Positions 24,520-37,363 of a DNA stretch of 64,000 nucleotides are shown here, one piece after another. Origin of the DNA: Prunus persica. Its lineage: Eukaryota; Streptophyta; Magnoliopsida; Rosales; Rosaceae. Every line of letters starts with the position of its first letter. Positions within the stretch are counted from its first letter, which is position 1. Under the pieces are notes generated by a model. It was not told where the DNA came from. It was given only the letters and a program-made list of their open reading frames with translations, and did no database searches. A program made the translations under genes and the position numbers. The DNA is taken from positions 20,398,462 through 20,462,461 of the forward strand of contig NC_034015.1 in assembly GCF_000346465.2 (NCBI RefSeq). The letters run 5' to 3'.

Positions 24520-25303
24520 TTAGAGGTTGTGTAGGGAAATTTAGACAAGTGGTTTGATATCAGCTGGCTCGTAACAGCTTGTTTCCAGTTACGATTTTAT
24601 AATAACAAAGTGATAACAATAAGGTTGACAGGTTTTGCAGTAAATTAAAAGTTGTAGAACTGCAATTCACTTCACTTGGTGAAATTGAAATTTGTTGGTA
24701 GATGCATGACAAGTTAGAAATATGTTTCCATCCAATCCAATTGATCGTTTCACATAGGATACTTGGTATCATAGGCGCAAGAGAGGTCAAAGCAAATACT
24801 CTTGCACCTGTGTTGGATTTCCTCTTAGAATATCGCTTGTATCGTAAAAATAAAAATAAAATACTATAAGGCCCATTTGCAAACTTCAGCCCTCTTTTAG
24901 CCCAAGCATTTCCAAATCTCAGATGAGCCGCCTCATATTCTCTAGGCCCGAGAGAGCTCTTAGCTACAACTACAAGGCTACTTTGGGCCAAAAGTCACTT
25001 TTGGTCCTTTTAGTTTGGCACTTCAACTACTTTTGACCCTGTAGTTTTAATTTCGTCATTTTTGACCATGTAGTTTCATATTTGTAATAATTCAAGGACA
25101 TCTTAAAATTTCCGTCAATTTCTTTAACGGAGTAACCACGTGCCCCTTATGTGGAGGGGTAATTTTGTCAGTCCAAAGCCCCACGTAAAAGCTCGTCTCT
25201 ACCTCTTCCCTATGGCGTGCGAAATTGGCCATTTTGAAGTAGATTAGGATTAGGGCTCCTAAAAATGTAGTGAAATTCATCTGGGCTTTTGATTGAGTGC
25301 AAC

Positions 25304-25493
25304 GAGAAGGTGGGAAAAGACTAGCAGAACTTCAATCGGTTGTTATTTCCGTAAAGAAGCAGCGACGATGGTGAAGAAGAGAGATGAAGTCGATGAAGGC
25401 TTCAATAATCCAAGTGAACTCAGAATCTTTAAAGGTTCAGTTTTTTGTGTGACATTGTTTTATAACTTATATTCGAGTTTTCAATGCATATAA
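25304..25493 (+). pseudogene. Short frame inside the MULE, possible degraded GRF-zinc-finger-like fragment
   Basis: The frame reads RRWEKTSRTSIGCY, then NNPSELRIFKGS. The arrangement faintly recalls small plant proteins with a GRF zinc finger (RRWE, then CxCG, then NPGRRFxGC), often found with MULE-like elements. Key cysteines are missing, so if related it is decayed. The frame may also be chance. Confidence 0.2.
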
Positions 25494-25620
25494 GTGGGTT
25501 CCAACGCTTTTGTTTTTTCCGTTCTTTTGTGGCCTTGTTTTGTTTTGTTTTTTTTTTGTTCGAATAACCTTGTTTTGTTCTGTAACTTTGGGTTTGGAAA
25601 GTTATTGCTTTGTTGCTATG

Positions 25621-25831
25621 GAGGTGGGTGTGATTTTACACTTTTGTACTTCATTTTCAAAGCAGCCACTATCTCCTTCAATTGCTATAGTTGCTAAGCG
25701 GTGGTGGGTGTGATTTTACACTTTTGTATTTCATTTTCAAAGCATCCATTATCTCTGTGATTTTGCACTTCATTTTCAAAGCAGCCACTATCTCCTTCAA
25801 TTGCTATAGTTGCTAAGTGGTGTGGGTGTGA
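25621..25831 (+). repeat. Three-unit ~75-bp tandem repeat inside the MULE
   Basis: Units at about 25621-25698, 25699-25756 (shortened) and 25757-25831 share CTTCATTTTCAAAGCA and, in the first and third, CCTTCAATTGCTATAGTTGC. The middle unit lacks the last ~20 bases. Confidence 0.85.
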
Positions 25832-27159
25832 GGCGGAGAATGGTGGAGGGAGTTGAGAAAGGAGGAAGATAAATTGGTTATTTGGAAGATTGAATCTGTA
25901 GGTAGAGAGAAAGGGATGGGGGAGATAGAGATTGGTTAGGTGCATTTGGGATAGGGAAGAGAGGATTTTGAGATTTTGGTTGCCATTTTCGGGCCCTAGG
26001 AAAGAGGTAGACCAACTTTTAGTATGGGATTTTGGTCTGACAAAATTGCGCCTCCACATGGTTGCTCCATTAAAGAAATTGACAGAAGTTTTGTCTTGTT
26101 CTTGAATTGCTATAAATATAAAACTATAAGGTCAAAAGTGACGAAATTGAAACTACATGGTCAAAAGTGATTGAAATGCCAAACTACAGGGACCAAAAAC
26201 GACTTTAGGTCTTCTATATGTCTACTTATGTTTTAGAGTCTTTATTTAAAGATGTGTTTTCCAATAAATAGTAAAAAACTTAGTGTGTTTGGTATGATAA
26301 AAGGTGTGTGACATCAAGCACTTCACACTCTAATAATTACACCATGGCCGTTCTTGCCCTAGCTAGCTATACACAAATTATATCTCATTCCTTTTATCTA
26401 AAGTTATCTCCGCCAACAAGGTCTAACTCAATGAAAAAGAGTCTTAACTTGCATATCAGAGATCTCAGGTTCGAATTTCATAAATATTGTGTGTATAAAT
26501 GTGAGAAAATCTCCTTCTCTATCGCTTATACCGAAAGAAACTAGCTCCTCTCAATAGTCAATTATGCATGTCACTATACTCACCAAAATATACATCTAAT
26601 TATTGTGTACGCATTAATTGTGCCGAACTTGTAGATGATGACATTGCAAACAAAACAACCGAAATACATTAGAGGACAGGAAATCGGCAAAACACATACA
26701 TCCATGGTGCTCAACCTTTGCCACAAAGACCCTTCGTGCTCCTTGTTTTTACCATTGATGCCAACAATTATTATTTTACATAACATATAATTCAATATTG
26801 TGGGTCGCTGTTGTCCCAATCTAATGAAGTTTGTTGTTAAAACCCAAATAATATATGGGACCATTCTTGAATGGACTTTTATTTTTTTGGCATCTCCATT
26901 CTTCTGTATTTTTATTTTTCAAGTTTTATTAACCAGTGTGACAAAACCAATATAGAAAAGAAGAAGAAAAAAACATATATTCAAAACCCACATGATTGAG
27001 ATGTACCCACTAGTTGTGTGTGAATGGAATGAATATATAAGTGATCAGGTAACGTGTTATATCATGGTAGCGTGGTAATATTTGCAAAATAAAACTAGCT
27101 AGTTTCCTTAATTGATTTGATAGCTTAGCTTTTCCTTGGATGGATGCTTCTTGTTTTTG

Positions 27160-27283
27160 AGAATCTTTTCTATTGAGAGGGGCGATAGCATACTAAACTC
27201 ACACACACTACACGGATACTAGAACTCGAACCCAGAACTTTGCCTGAGAAAATAAATACTCTAAACCACTACACTAATGAGTC
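27160..27283 (-). mobile_element. tRNA-derived SINE-like element
   Basis: Read on the minus strand, the 5' end carries an A-box-like TAGTGTAGTGGTTT and, about 40 bases later, a B-box-like GGGTTCGAGTTC, the spacing of an internal RNA polymerase III promoter. No tRNA fold or acceptor stem is present, so it is a SINE relic and not a tRNA gene. The 3' end and target duplication are unclear. Confidence 0.55.
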
Positions 27284-28219
27284 ATTTGCTTCTTTAAGCT
27301 GCAAGTTATTGAGAAGGCCTTTGCAGTCAGTGGGATATCGACATTGTCTTCAAGTTATTAACTGAAAGTCAAACCCTGCACTGCATTTCAAATTCAAATT
27401 AATTAGGTACATTGGAAGGTCGAAAATTAATCCAGTTGATTAATTAAGGTTAATACCAGTTTCTATATATACACTACAAATAAATGCTTGCCAAACTACG
27501 TGCAAATATTTAAACAATAGTAAATGATCCAATTTTGGATCTCACGTACTTCTTAGCAAATTATCCAAGTTTGGCATTCTAATCTCCAAAAAAAGAAGAA
27601 AAACCTAACTATATATATATATAGAATTAGATTTTGTCTAATTTGGGTATGGGTATCACACGTGCAGCCTTCCAATTAATGCATGTGCCTATAATTATAT
27701 TGAGGGAAAATGGCAAATTCCAACTGAGTAAATATATAAGAGTGTATTAATATATAAGTATATATATATATAGAAATTCTCCAATGCGGATATTTGGATG
27801 AGAGAATAACTGATATATATAGACTATTCTATTGAATTTGAATCCAAATCCAATAATTAATATTAATTCTGAAAAGTTGGAACTTTTTGAATTTATTTAT
27901 TTGTTGATAACCAAACTAGAATGCTAACTATTAGACTTTTAAAAGCTCTGAAAGACGATGGGGGCTCACTTCCTTGTTCCACATTAGTATGTAGCTAGCT
28001 AGGGTTGGTATGTGAAAACTGTAATGTCGGTGGCGCAGCAAATTAATTAGACATGATTGAGTTGAGAAAGGCGGTGGATTTGTATTTGGGTTGGACCAGG
28101 CTGGGTATATAGCTGTGTGCAGGCAACAAACGAGGCAGCATCAGGAAGGAACAAGAGGTAATCTAAATTCTAATGAGAGGCTTAGGCGCAGGCCCTTTTC
28201 CTTTAAGCTGGCAAACTCA

Positions 28220-28220
28220 A

Positions 28221-28260
<40 letters not shown>
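28220..28260 (+). repeat. (GAAA)n microsatellite
   Basis: About ten perfect AAAG/GAAA units. It creates a spurious lysine-rich open frame. Confidence 0.95.
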
Positions 28261-31171
28261 AGCTATAGATATATTGTTGAGCAAACTCAAACCTACCCAT
28301 CTCCATTAAGCATTAACCCCCACACACGGGATCCATCCATCTATCAACACGTTTGGATTTCCTTGTCAAAAACCAATTGTATATTTGCGTTAGTTGTGTG
28401 CACCCTTGACCTCCCACTTTGCTCTGCTCCTTCTCTTCTCTTCTGCACCACATATACCTCAAATCATCCTTTAATTTATCATTATTATTTGTTTCTTCTC
28501 AACTCTCAACTGTTTACCATCAATGCATGCAAACCCTAACACATGACATTCACTTGCATGCTCTATAGCATACCAGATTCATGATGTCTCTGTCGAAATG
28601 AAAGGATAAAAAATATCGACAAGCGAAAAGATTTCCAAGGGCTTTGGGGCCGGTTCCTCTTATTTGGTACGAGTCCTGATCCCCCACTCGCTCATTGATG
28701 ATGATATATACGATCATCATCAGGATATATATACATAATTTTCATTGAGGGATTTTTCAAATAAGCTTATTTGAGGGACATTCTTGTAAAATCCACTCCG
28801 TATATTTTACTAATCCAATTTGTCTATTTTGTTATATATATATTCAACTTAATAATACGACTTACCTGTGCAACAGAAGAAACCATTTGATTTGAGTAAG
28901 AAAAAAGAAGAATCAATCGTCATATAATATAAAAATAGTAAGCAAAACATCATATCAAATTAAGAAGCGGCTGACATATATGATAGCAGCAATTTATATT
29001 CCCTTTTTTTATTATCTAATGTTCTTTCTTGCTAGTTATAATTAATTTGTACACGAAAGGCAATAATTAACGAGTTAGGTTAAAGGTGCAATTAGAATTA
29101 GGTGCTGTAACGTGGCTCCATTGCATGGTGATTTTGGTGAGAGTGTGTGACACTGACAGCAGATACAAAATGACACAGCAAAAGAGCATCATCATGTTCC
29201 AAATTTCCATTCCCAACCACATTATATTGTTCATTGACTACGACCATTCCTTTGGAAATTCAAATCAATATGATTCAATTGAAGGTTCATATATACTTCA
29301 TAATTAAGGAAAACTTAAAGAAAGAAAGCAACGTAACTTCTCTAGTTTACGCAAAAGTCAAACAAATTAAAAGATGAACGGTTGGTAGATGGGCAAATAA
29401 GATGTTTATGTTACATCTATTGAATTTGATATCGCTTGTGGTTGTGGAGCTTATTCATTGTTCTTCTTGTTTGTCGCTCAAATTTTTTATAAAATAAAAA
29501 TTATAAAATTAAATAAAAATGTCCGAGTCACACTGGATTTTTCGAATCTTCATGTATTGATTGATTACCACAAGAAAGGAAAAAACACATTATCTATGAC
29601 TAACATGAATATAAGCCACAATTTATTTATAAAGAGGTTTTCTAGCAGTGAACTTGTCTCCAGTTTACCCAAAAATAAACTCTAAAAATATATATAATTT
29701 GTTGACCAGTGTAAGTTGTAACCACTGAATCTACGAGTCTGCTCCCTAAAAAATTATGCAAATAAATGAAAATATAATTGTTTGCGGCCAACTCTTACAG
29801 ATGAAATGCAAAGTGTGGCAACAAACCATCGGCAAATTAATTACGTGTACACATTTTGATGGGTTTGGGAAGGAATGATTCAGAAAGCAATTGCAAAAAC
29901 CTATGGCTTCAATAGAAAGCAGTACACATAGTCCCCATGCACCAATCGATAAGTGGGCGGTGCTGGTGCAGTCTTCCCCATCAGTACTGAGCCTCTTCTT
30001 GCATGCATGTAAACATCCAAGTCAAACTATTAGAAAGTGCTTTTTAAAGAAGCACTTGCATTTGTACGTCTCAGAAAACGCTTTGGCGTTTTTAGACTAA
30101 AGTTTTTTGTTTTTACATAACAATAGTCAAAATTACTATAAATTAATCTAATATATTATCAACGGAATTTAAACTATATAACCCACATCTATGCTAAAAG
30201 CTGAGTGACTACTTTTTTGTTGTTTTACAAGCGATAAATTACTCTAAATTAATTTAATATATTGAAAATTCAATTTTAAATAAAAGAGACGTCCTTTTCA
30301 CTGTCCAAATCAAATGACATAACCCACCATATATGCGCTAAAACTGAGTTATATTAGAAGTTTGTGTTATAGTTAAAAATAAACTTCTTATAAATGTAAC
30401 ATTTTCTCACTCTCTTTTCTGTATAATACTATAAACTCTTGGATTTTTGTTTTAAGTAATATATATTACTCTATTTTAATTGGTTGGCAACCCCACCTTA
30501 TCCAATCTCACATGAGCATGGCTGTTGGATACACTATCTCAATCAGTCGATTAATTACAAATATTAATTTTAAATAATAATAAAGTCATGATTAATAATT
30601 TTATTATACGATAAACACAAACATCAGAATTTTTACCCTTTTATCGTTTCCTGTATGCCGGTTATAATTTAATTTCATAATTTATTATTTAATTGTTAAA
30701 ATTCCAGGTTGTATCCCATCCCTTAATCCTAATTGCTGGTTGCCATCCAGACCAAAATAAAATAGAATTGCTGGTTGCCAGGTTGTGAAAAGGGCACCGA
30801 GTGGGGACCAAAAGCTGAGTAAACAGTAACGAATTAAAAGCCTATTTAACGGCTCTTATAACTGTTTCCGACTTTACCAATTTGCCCTTTCCAAGCACTC
30901 ACAATCACGAAGTTGCCACTGCATTGTGTCCGTTGTAGTAGTGTCTTTGTCACTATTGTTGTGCAGTCCGCCTTGACTGTTAAAAGAAAAGAAACGTCTG
31001 GGTTTTACCAGCTTCTAGCTTCTCACAGGTTCCACAAGCAAAGCGTATTGACGTTCAAATTGCCACCCACACCACACGCACACGCACACATAGTCAATCG
31101 TGGTTTTATTTAGATGTAAGGGTCGACTCATTGTTCTAAAAATAACTGACTTAACACACATATGCATTTTA

Positions 31172-31354
31172 CAGTCCTGATCTCTTGGACCACAGGAGTT
31201 CAAAAGATTGTGGTCACTCACCGTTGGATATTAATCTAATGGTTCAAAAAAGTTTCTTAAAATGAGTTCAAGATTGAGTAAACCGTTGAATTTACATCCA
31301 ACGGTGAGTGACCACAAATCTCTTGGACTCCTGTGGTCCAAGAGATCGGGACTG
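31172..31354. mobile_element. Fold-back MITE with 10-bp target duplication (Mutator-like)
   Basis: 183 bp whose two arms (31172-31229 and 31296-31354) pair over about 58 bases with four or five mismatches; ends are CAGTCC and GGACTG. It is flanked on both sides by ATGCATTTTA (31162-31171 and 31355-31364), a perfect 10-base duplication. A 9-10 bp duplication points to a Mutator-type transposase. The loop is ~66 bases and non-coding. A transcript would form a long hairpin. Confidence 0.88.
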
Positions 31355-32703
31355 ATGCATTTTAATATCTTCATCTTTGTGACTGATTCTGAATTCAAAT
31401 CTCATAAACAAATATTATATCGTCTGTAAACACATAAAATAGAAAATAAATTATCCGAATTTTGTGTGCGTTTAAATTTTGAAGAATAAGAATATGATTT
31501 GCATCTGCATGTAATGGGGGAGCCAACAAAGTTGAAGAGTCAAAAATGTGGTATGTGGTTGGTTGGGGTGATGGGAGCCTGGGAGGTGATTGATGGAAGA
31601 ATTAAAATGGTGTACTTCCTAAACGAAATTGGTTTTGATGACTTCCAAATACATCAAAAAACTATATTATATGAAGTATTATATTTGAGATGAGAGGAGG
31701 GTGTCAAAAGCATATTTTGAGCTGGCAATTCAAACTGTTAAGCACACACATATGGTTGAGCTACTCACCATAAATTTTGGATATGGATCATGGGATGCAT
31801 TTCAATTTGGCATCGACCCAGCTGATACGTAGCTCAACTAATATATGTTATTATGACTTTTATTTTTATTTTTTATTTTTGAATATTATATATGTGGCCG
31901 CGATGTTGTTGTTAATGTTTGGAAGTTACAAGATGGATAATCATACCCCTTCTAGTGTGAAAAGGCGGCTATTGTTTCAAGGTGGGTGGGCCAATTACTC
32001 TTTGACACCTTTGAATTACATTAACAATGTGTGCCAAGGGTCATGAATTTATGTAACCAAAAAAAGAGGACCATGCCTTAATTTACTTTTTTTTTTTTTT
32101 TTTCATATGCATAGATATTGGGTGAAGAAATTTGAAGACAAAACCTCGAGTACATAGTGTAAGTCCTTAATTACTTACAAATCCTTATTTTCTTCCTCTA
32201 TTTAAGCTCATGTTTCATCTCCTCCGAAATTCTTGTATTTTTAATATTGAATTTCATATTCAAATTAATCTCGTGTTTCTAATTTTTAAATAAAAAAGAG
32301 AGGATTTTTTAGCTATGGGTCTAGGAAAATAAAATTTTAGATAGGATTCTATAGGATATCTCCCTCTATCCAAAGACAGTTTGTAAACATTTTAATAATA
32401 ACATTTTTATGGGACTCCTAACAAAAAAAAAACATCTTTAATCATCTAAGTTCTCTGGGACTCTTAACATTTTATTCCCCAGTCAAAAGAAAAGTTATTT
32501 ATTTGGCCACCAAAAAAAAAAAGGGTCATTTAAAAAATAAATAAACGGTGCCTCAACAATAATTGATGGCAATTTAATTTTATGAAGAAAAGGAGAAAAA
32601 TATTAAAAAGGGAAAGGGCAAAGACGTAAATGGAAGGAGAATAGTGTTGGAAGAAGTTTGGAAGTTGAACATGAGGCGGGATTTAAGTAAAGCCAGGTGG
32701 AAA

Positions 32704-32712
32704 CTATATATT
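32704..32712 (+). promoter_or_regulatory. Candidate TATA box of FATB
   Basis: CTATATATT lies about 60 bases before a CT-rich leader and some 280 bases before the donor of the presumed 5' UTR intron. Position fits; no direct start-site evidence. Confidence 0.4.
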
Positions 32713-32766
32713 AAGTCGCTGGAAGCCAATTCCCCACCACCCGCAAACCCGCTGGCCCTAAATCCC

Positions 32767-32811
32767 TTCTCTCTCTCTCTCTCTCTCTCTCTCGCTTTCT
32801 CTTCTCTCAGT
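32767..32811 (+). repeat. (CT)n run in FATB 5' leader
   Basis: A pure CT stretch of about 26 bases followed by CGCTTTCTCTTCTCTC. Pyrimidine-rich runs of this kind are common in plant 5' leaders. Confidence 0.9.
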
Positions 32812-32984
32812 TTTATTTTTGCTTTTGAAAAAAAGCTAAAAGAAACACCAAGGAAGAATCACAAACCCTAGAAATTACGCAGAAAAAGAGGGTTTTCCCA
32901 TCCAAAATGACGCAATAGCCCTCCCCTCTGCTTTGAATTGCACACCTTTTGAGTTTGTTCGGGTTATTTCTCTCGCTGGTTAAG

Positions 32985-34034
32985 GTAAGGGCCGAGGAGG
33001 TCCAGATATATTTCATTTTTCACGTCTGATCCGGAGTGTGTCTGTTTGGTTGCCGAGAAAGTTGAGGTAAACAGAATGATATGAAAATGTTGCCGCGTTG
33101 TTTCGGTTTCCGTTTGGTTGAGCGGAGGTCTTTTGTTTGGTTTTTAAAATCAGAGATCTATTTTTAAAAAATTGAAATTTTGAATTATTCTCTTTTATTT
33201 CCACATTTTCTCCGCAACCGAAGGCATCAAAATAACAAGTTTATTTGCTTGGAGGAACGAAGCGGCAAAATGGTTCTTGATTCATTTACAAGTTTTTGTT
33301 TTGGTTTATGACGTGAAATTTGCGTGATTTCTCACTTGGTATGTGTAGCTGTAAGCTCAGATCTACCTTGATTTCCTCTGCATACATGCGCAAAATTTTA
33401 AATTTTTAGGCCTTAGTAGGTTAATTGATGTGCTTCCAAAGTTCTTGTATTTTAGAGGCAATTAAATTTCCTTGAAGGTTCTTATAAAGTTTTCTTTATT
33501 TCTGTGGCTTACCCATTTTTCCCCCCCAATGATTTTAGGTTTCTCTGTCACTTGTGTTTTGTCTTTTGGAGTTCCGTTATTGAAGATGGAAACTTTTGCC
33601 GAAAAGTTTAATTGCCAGTTTCGTATGGGGTCAAATTGATTGTTATTTGTTCTTCCTCCGTTTTGCAGTTCTATAAGGATAATATGTTTTTCGAATTTGA
33701 ATATAGAGCAAAATATTCGAAGTTTCTGATAGTAGAATGGTTTCTAGAAAAAAAAAATTTCTTCAGAAATGTAGAACACAATTTTATGCTTTTTTGTTGG
33801 GTACTGAAAACTGAATCAGATAATGTTGTTAGCGTAATTTGTTTATGAAGAATATTATTCTCGGTGTTTGTTGTAATTTAGTTATTGAACGTTTTGGACC
33901 TGTTGATCGGTTATTAGGTTGATGCCTGCAGTGGTAACATGTTGGCGTTTTTCTGCATTTTGCTGAAGATTTGACTATTCTTGCACCCCGTACTATGAAA
34001 CAATATTGACACGGTTTGTATTTTACTGTTGCAG
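32985..34034 (+). other. Probable 5' UTR intron of FATB
   Basis: A good donor (TAAG/GTAAGG) at 32985 and acceptor (GTTGCAG) ending at 34034 bracket ~1.05 kb of T-rich sequence, leaving 41 bases of leader before the start codon. Leader introns are known in plant FATB genes. Inference from splice signals only. Confidence 0.6.
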
Positions 34035-34075
34035 CGCATTGATTGCTAACCCTTCGCTCTGACTGAATTGTCATC

Positions 34076-37000
34076 ATGGTCGCCACTGCTGCTACTTCGT
34101 CGATCTTTCCAATTCCTTCTCCGAACCAAGACTCTGGTGCCAAAAATGCCAAGCTTGGACCTGGGTCTGCTGGTTTAGGACTCAAATCGAAATCTGCATC
34201 GGGCAGTTTGCAGGTAAAGGCAAATGCTCAAGCCCCTTCAAAGATAAATGGCACTAGCGTTGGTTTGGCAACTGTTGAAAGTGGGAAGAATGGGGATGAC
34301 ATGTCATCCCCTCCTGCACGGACTTTCATTAACCAATTACCTGATTGGAGTGTGCTCCTTGCTGCTATTACCACAATCTTCTTGGCTGCAGAGAAGCAAT
34401 GGACGATGCTTGATTGGAAACCCAAGCGGCCTGACATGCTTATTGACCCATTTGGTTTAGGAAGAATTGTTCAGGATGGTCTTGTCTTCCGCCAAAACTT
34501 CTCAATTAGATCATATGAAATAGGTGCTGATCGTACGGCTTCAATAGAGACGTTAATGAATCATTTACAGGTTTTTGACACATTCAATTTCATGGTTATA
34601 GCTTTTGAAGATGCATTCGTTATATAAATTTGTAGTGGAGAGATTAAAACTAAAAAATGCGTGTTTATGTAACTGTTTTTGTGTGCTTGAGCTTGAATTT
34701 CATTTTCTTCTTTACAAGCCTTGACGTTGTTTACTTTTCTTTTCTGGCTGCAGGAAACAGCACTTAATCATGTTAAGACTGCTGGGCTTTTGGGAGATGG
34801 CTTTGGTTCAACACCAGAGATGTCAGTAAGGAACCTGATATGGGTGGTAACTAAAATGCAGGTTGTAGTAGACCGCTATCCTACTTGGTAAGTCAACTAG
34901 ATTCGCTATTATCTATTATATGAATTCTGTATAGTTCATGGTATCTGTAAAATTTTGTTAAGATGATGCAGCATTATTTAGTTTGAAATTTGAAGTCCTT
35001 TATTTGTGTTCCAGTTGCAATGACACTTTGTTGATTTGTCAGGCATAACCCATATTATCTGAAAGAGAAAGTTCTTTTATGTTTATCCCTGTTGGAGAAA
35101 TTGCTCATTTATGCTAATCCATGAAGAGAAGAATTTTAGTTTGTTCTTAATTAAAAAACGATTATTATTAATGCATAGTATAATTGTGCGTACTTTCATG
35201 CTATGACATCTTGGGATTTCTTGATTTTTTTTCTCTCTGAAAGAAGAATTTGATGATATATTTTACTCTAAATATCTTTAACTTTTTGTTATCTCTGGAG
35301 GGTTATAAGTTATAGCAACATCAGACATGATAAAAATTGACCAGTATTTGAGATAATTAACATATAACTTGATGTCATTGAGATTGCATCTGACATGGTG
35401 CTCTGAAGGACTTGTCTGCTTGTCTGTGAAATTGCCTCTAGGCATTGGAGCAAGTCTTGCTAGTTTTGCTATAAGTTGAAGTTCTGAAATTAAAGTGGGA
35501 GTCTTAGATTTAGGGCAAGGAAAAAGCCAATTGAATTGGTAACTTGGTTTGTCCAATCTAGCTTGCTGTTGATGTTGGGTATATGAGTTTGTTGTTGAAG
35601 TTGCTATCAAAGTTGTTTGGGGAATATGTTTTTGCGGCATAGCACTGGGAATTTGAGATCATGCCTTGAAGAGCAGTGGGGACACTTAAAAAGTTACCGT
35701 TTGAATTTGATGTTCATATCAAACACGGGCACATGGTTGATGTATGGTTTCAGAAAAGTAATTCAAGGTGTTATTTGTAGATATGCCAAGCGAATTGCTC
35801 ATTTTCTCATTAAGATTCTTCTTTTTCCTTCACTGTGTATTGAAATTTTGAAATGCTATTTATTATCTTTTGTCACTGTGTATAATGATTTTGGCATGAA
35901 GGTTTACTGTATCATGAACTTGATCGGCTTGCTCCTGTGATGTGTTCATATGCATTTGCATTCTGATTCTGTCAGAGTTGATATAGTTGTTTTGGTAGGG
36001 GAAAAATGCTTGATGTAGAAGCCAACTAAACTCCCAATACAAGAATGAGTGTTAAGGTTTCGATGACTTCTGATTCTTAATTCGTTTGTACTGATATATA
36101 ATTCTACACCCAACTAGGTTAAACTGACAAGTTTTTTGCCATTTGTTTTATCTGATTACTTTGTATAATTATTTATCTTTGAATGAGAGAATAAGAGTAT
36201 GTTACTTATTAATTTGATTGGACTATTATGGTGATGGGCTGAAGTAGTTTCTTTCTATCTTGCAGGGGTGACGTTGTTCAAGTTGACACTTGGGTTAGTG
36301 CCTCTGGGAAGAATGGTATGCGTCGTGATTGGATCCTCCAGGATTGCAAAACTGGCCAAATTTTAACAAGAGCCACTAGGTATCTTGTTCTTTTTTCACA
36401 AATAATTTAATAAATGTTTTCAATGGCTCACATGTTGCTGATCCAAGATAGCTTTTGACAAGTCAACTAGCAATATAGTGTGCTAGCACAATTAAATGGT
36501 ATTTGATTGGGATTTGATGCTTTTGCAGTGTGTGGGTGATGATGAATAAGCTGACGAGGAGATTATCCAAAATTCCTGATGAAGTTCGAGGTGAAATAGA
36601 GCCTTTTTTTATGAATTCTCCTCCTGTTGTGGAGGAGGACAGCAGGAAACTGCTGAAACTTGACGACAAGACAGCGGACTTTGTTCGCACTGGTTTAACT
36701 GTACGTCAATCATCTTTGCACAGAATTTGTTATTGATTTAGCTGCCAGCTCACCCTGAAGGATACTTTTCTATTTGCAGCCTAGGTGGGGTGATTTAGAT
36801 ATCAACCAGCATGTTAATAATGTGAAGTACATTGGCTGGATCCTTGAGGTAGGCTTCTTTCCATGGAAATTTCACTTCTTTTCAGCAGTTCAAGAGATGG
36901 TGTGCAATGTACTACCGGGTCTACTGATTCTGAAAACCAGTTGAAATTAAACTTATATAGTGGGCCTAAAGTAGTTAGTGGATGCGTTATGTAGAGTTTT

Positions 37001-37363
37001 TGGATAGATGGATGATCAATATTTTTCTGTGAGAACTGCTTCTGCTTCTAATCTTACATTCCTCTAATTGAAAGCTGATTCTGGTTGATGCAGAGTGCTC
37101 CCTTGCCAATCTTGGAGAGTCACGAGCTTTCTTCTCTGACTCTGGAGTATAGAAGGGAGTGCGGGCGGGACAGTGTGCTTCAGTCCCTGACTGCAGTCTC
37201 AGGTGCTGATATTGGCAATTTGGGAAGCAATGGTGGCGTTGAGTGCCAGCACTTGCTCCGACTTGAGGAAGGAGCTGAGATTGTAAGGGGAAGGACTGAG
37301 TGGAGGCCCAAATATGCCAACAATCTTGGGATTGTGGGTCAGCTTCCGGCAGAAAGCGCTTAG
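34076..37363 (+). CDS. FATB: FATB palmitoyl-acyl carrier protein thioesterase, chloroplastic
   Basis: Six coding exons: 34076-34570, 34754-34887, 36266-36379, 36529-36700, 36780-36848, 37094-37363 (TAG); 417 aa (Arabidopsis FATB 412). The N-terminus is Ser/Ala-rich as expected for a plastid transit peptide, followed by the hydrophobic patch WSVLLAAITTIFLA specific to plant FatB. The tandem hotdog fold carries the active-site region DINQHVNN with Asn314 and His316, and Cys351 in RRECGRDS, matching the known FatB catalytic positions. It hydrolyses saturated acyl-ACPs, mainly 16:0, releasing free fatty acids that leave the plastid for membrane lipids, cutin and wax. The 1.38-kb intron 2 has no other gene inside. 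All phases agree; the gene looks intact. Confidence 0.97.

Larger units (their letters stand above)
24981..26212. mobile_element. Mutator-like element with ~200-bp terminal inverted repeats
   Basis: Sequence from about 24984 to 25190 is a close inverted copy of about 25990 to 26212. Shared words include TTTTGGTCC, CTTTTGACC, TAGTTT.AATTTCGTCA and GTCAATTTCTTTAA.GGAG. Long inverted ends rich in 'gaccaaaa' and 'ttaacgga' words are typical of eudicot MULEs. The inside holds short open frames and a threefold ~75-bp tandem repeat, but no transposase. Exact ends are uncertain by a few bases, and I could not identify a 9-bp target duplication. Confidence 0.75.
26213..32700. other. Gene-poor, AT-rich intergenic DNA
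   Basis: About 6.5 kb without a supported gene. Frames above 60 codons here lack family features and are broken by AT-rich low-complexity DNA. Within it I can support a SINE-like element, a GAAA microsatellite and a fold-back MITE, listed separately. The right end contains the FATB promoter. Confidence 0.6.

Noticed and set aside
27210..27283. Possible tRNA gene on the minus strand
   Set aside because: A- and B-box-like words exist, but no cloverleaf or acceptor stem can be formed; better explained as a SINE.
28080..28110. GGACCAGGCT word resembling miR166
   Set aside because: Only a partial match, with no matching arm to form a miRNA hairpin.
28091..28309. 72-codon frame with KERKKERKKERKKE
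   Set aside because: Produced by the GAAA microsatellite.
32644..32871. 75-codon frame with a Ser-Leu repeat
   Set aside because: Caused by the CT tract in the FATB leader; no family features.
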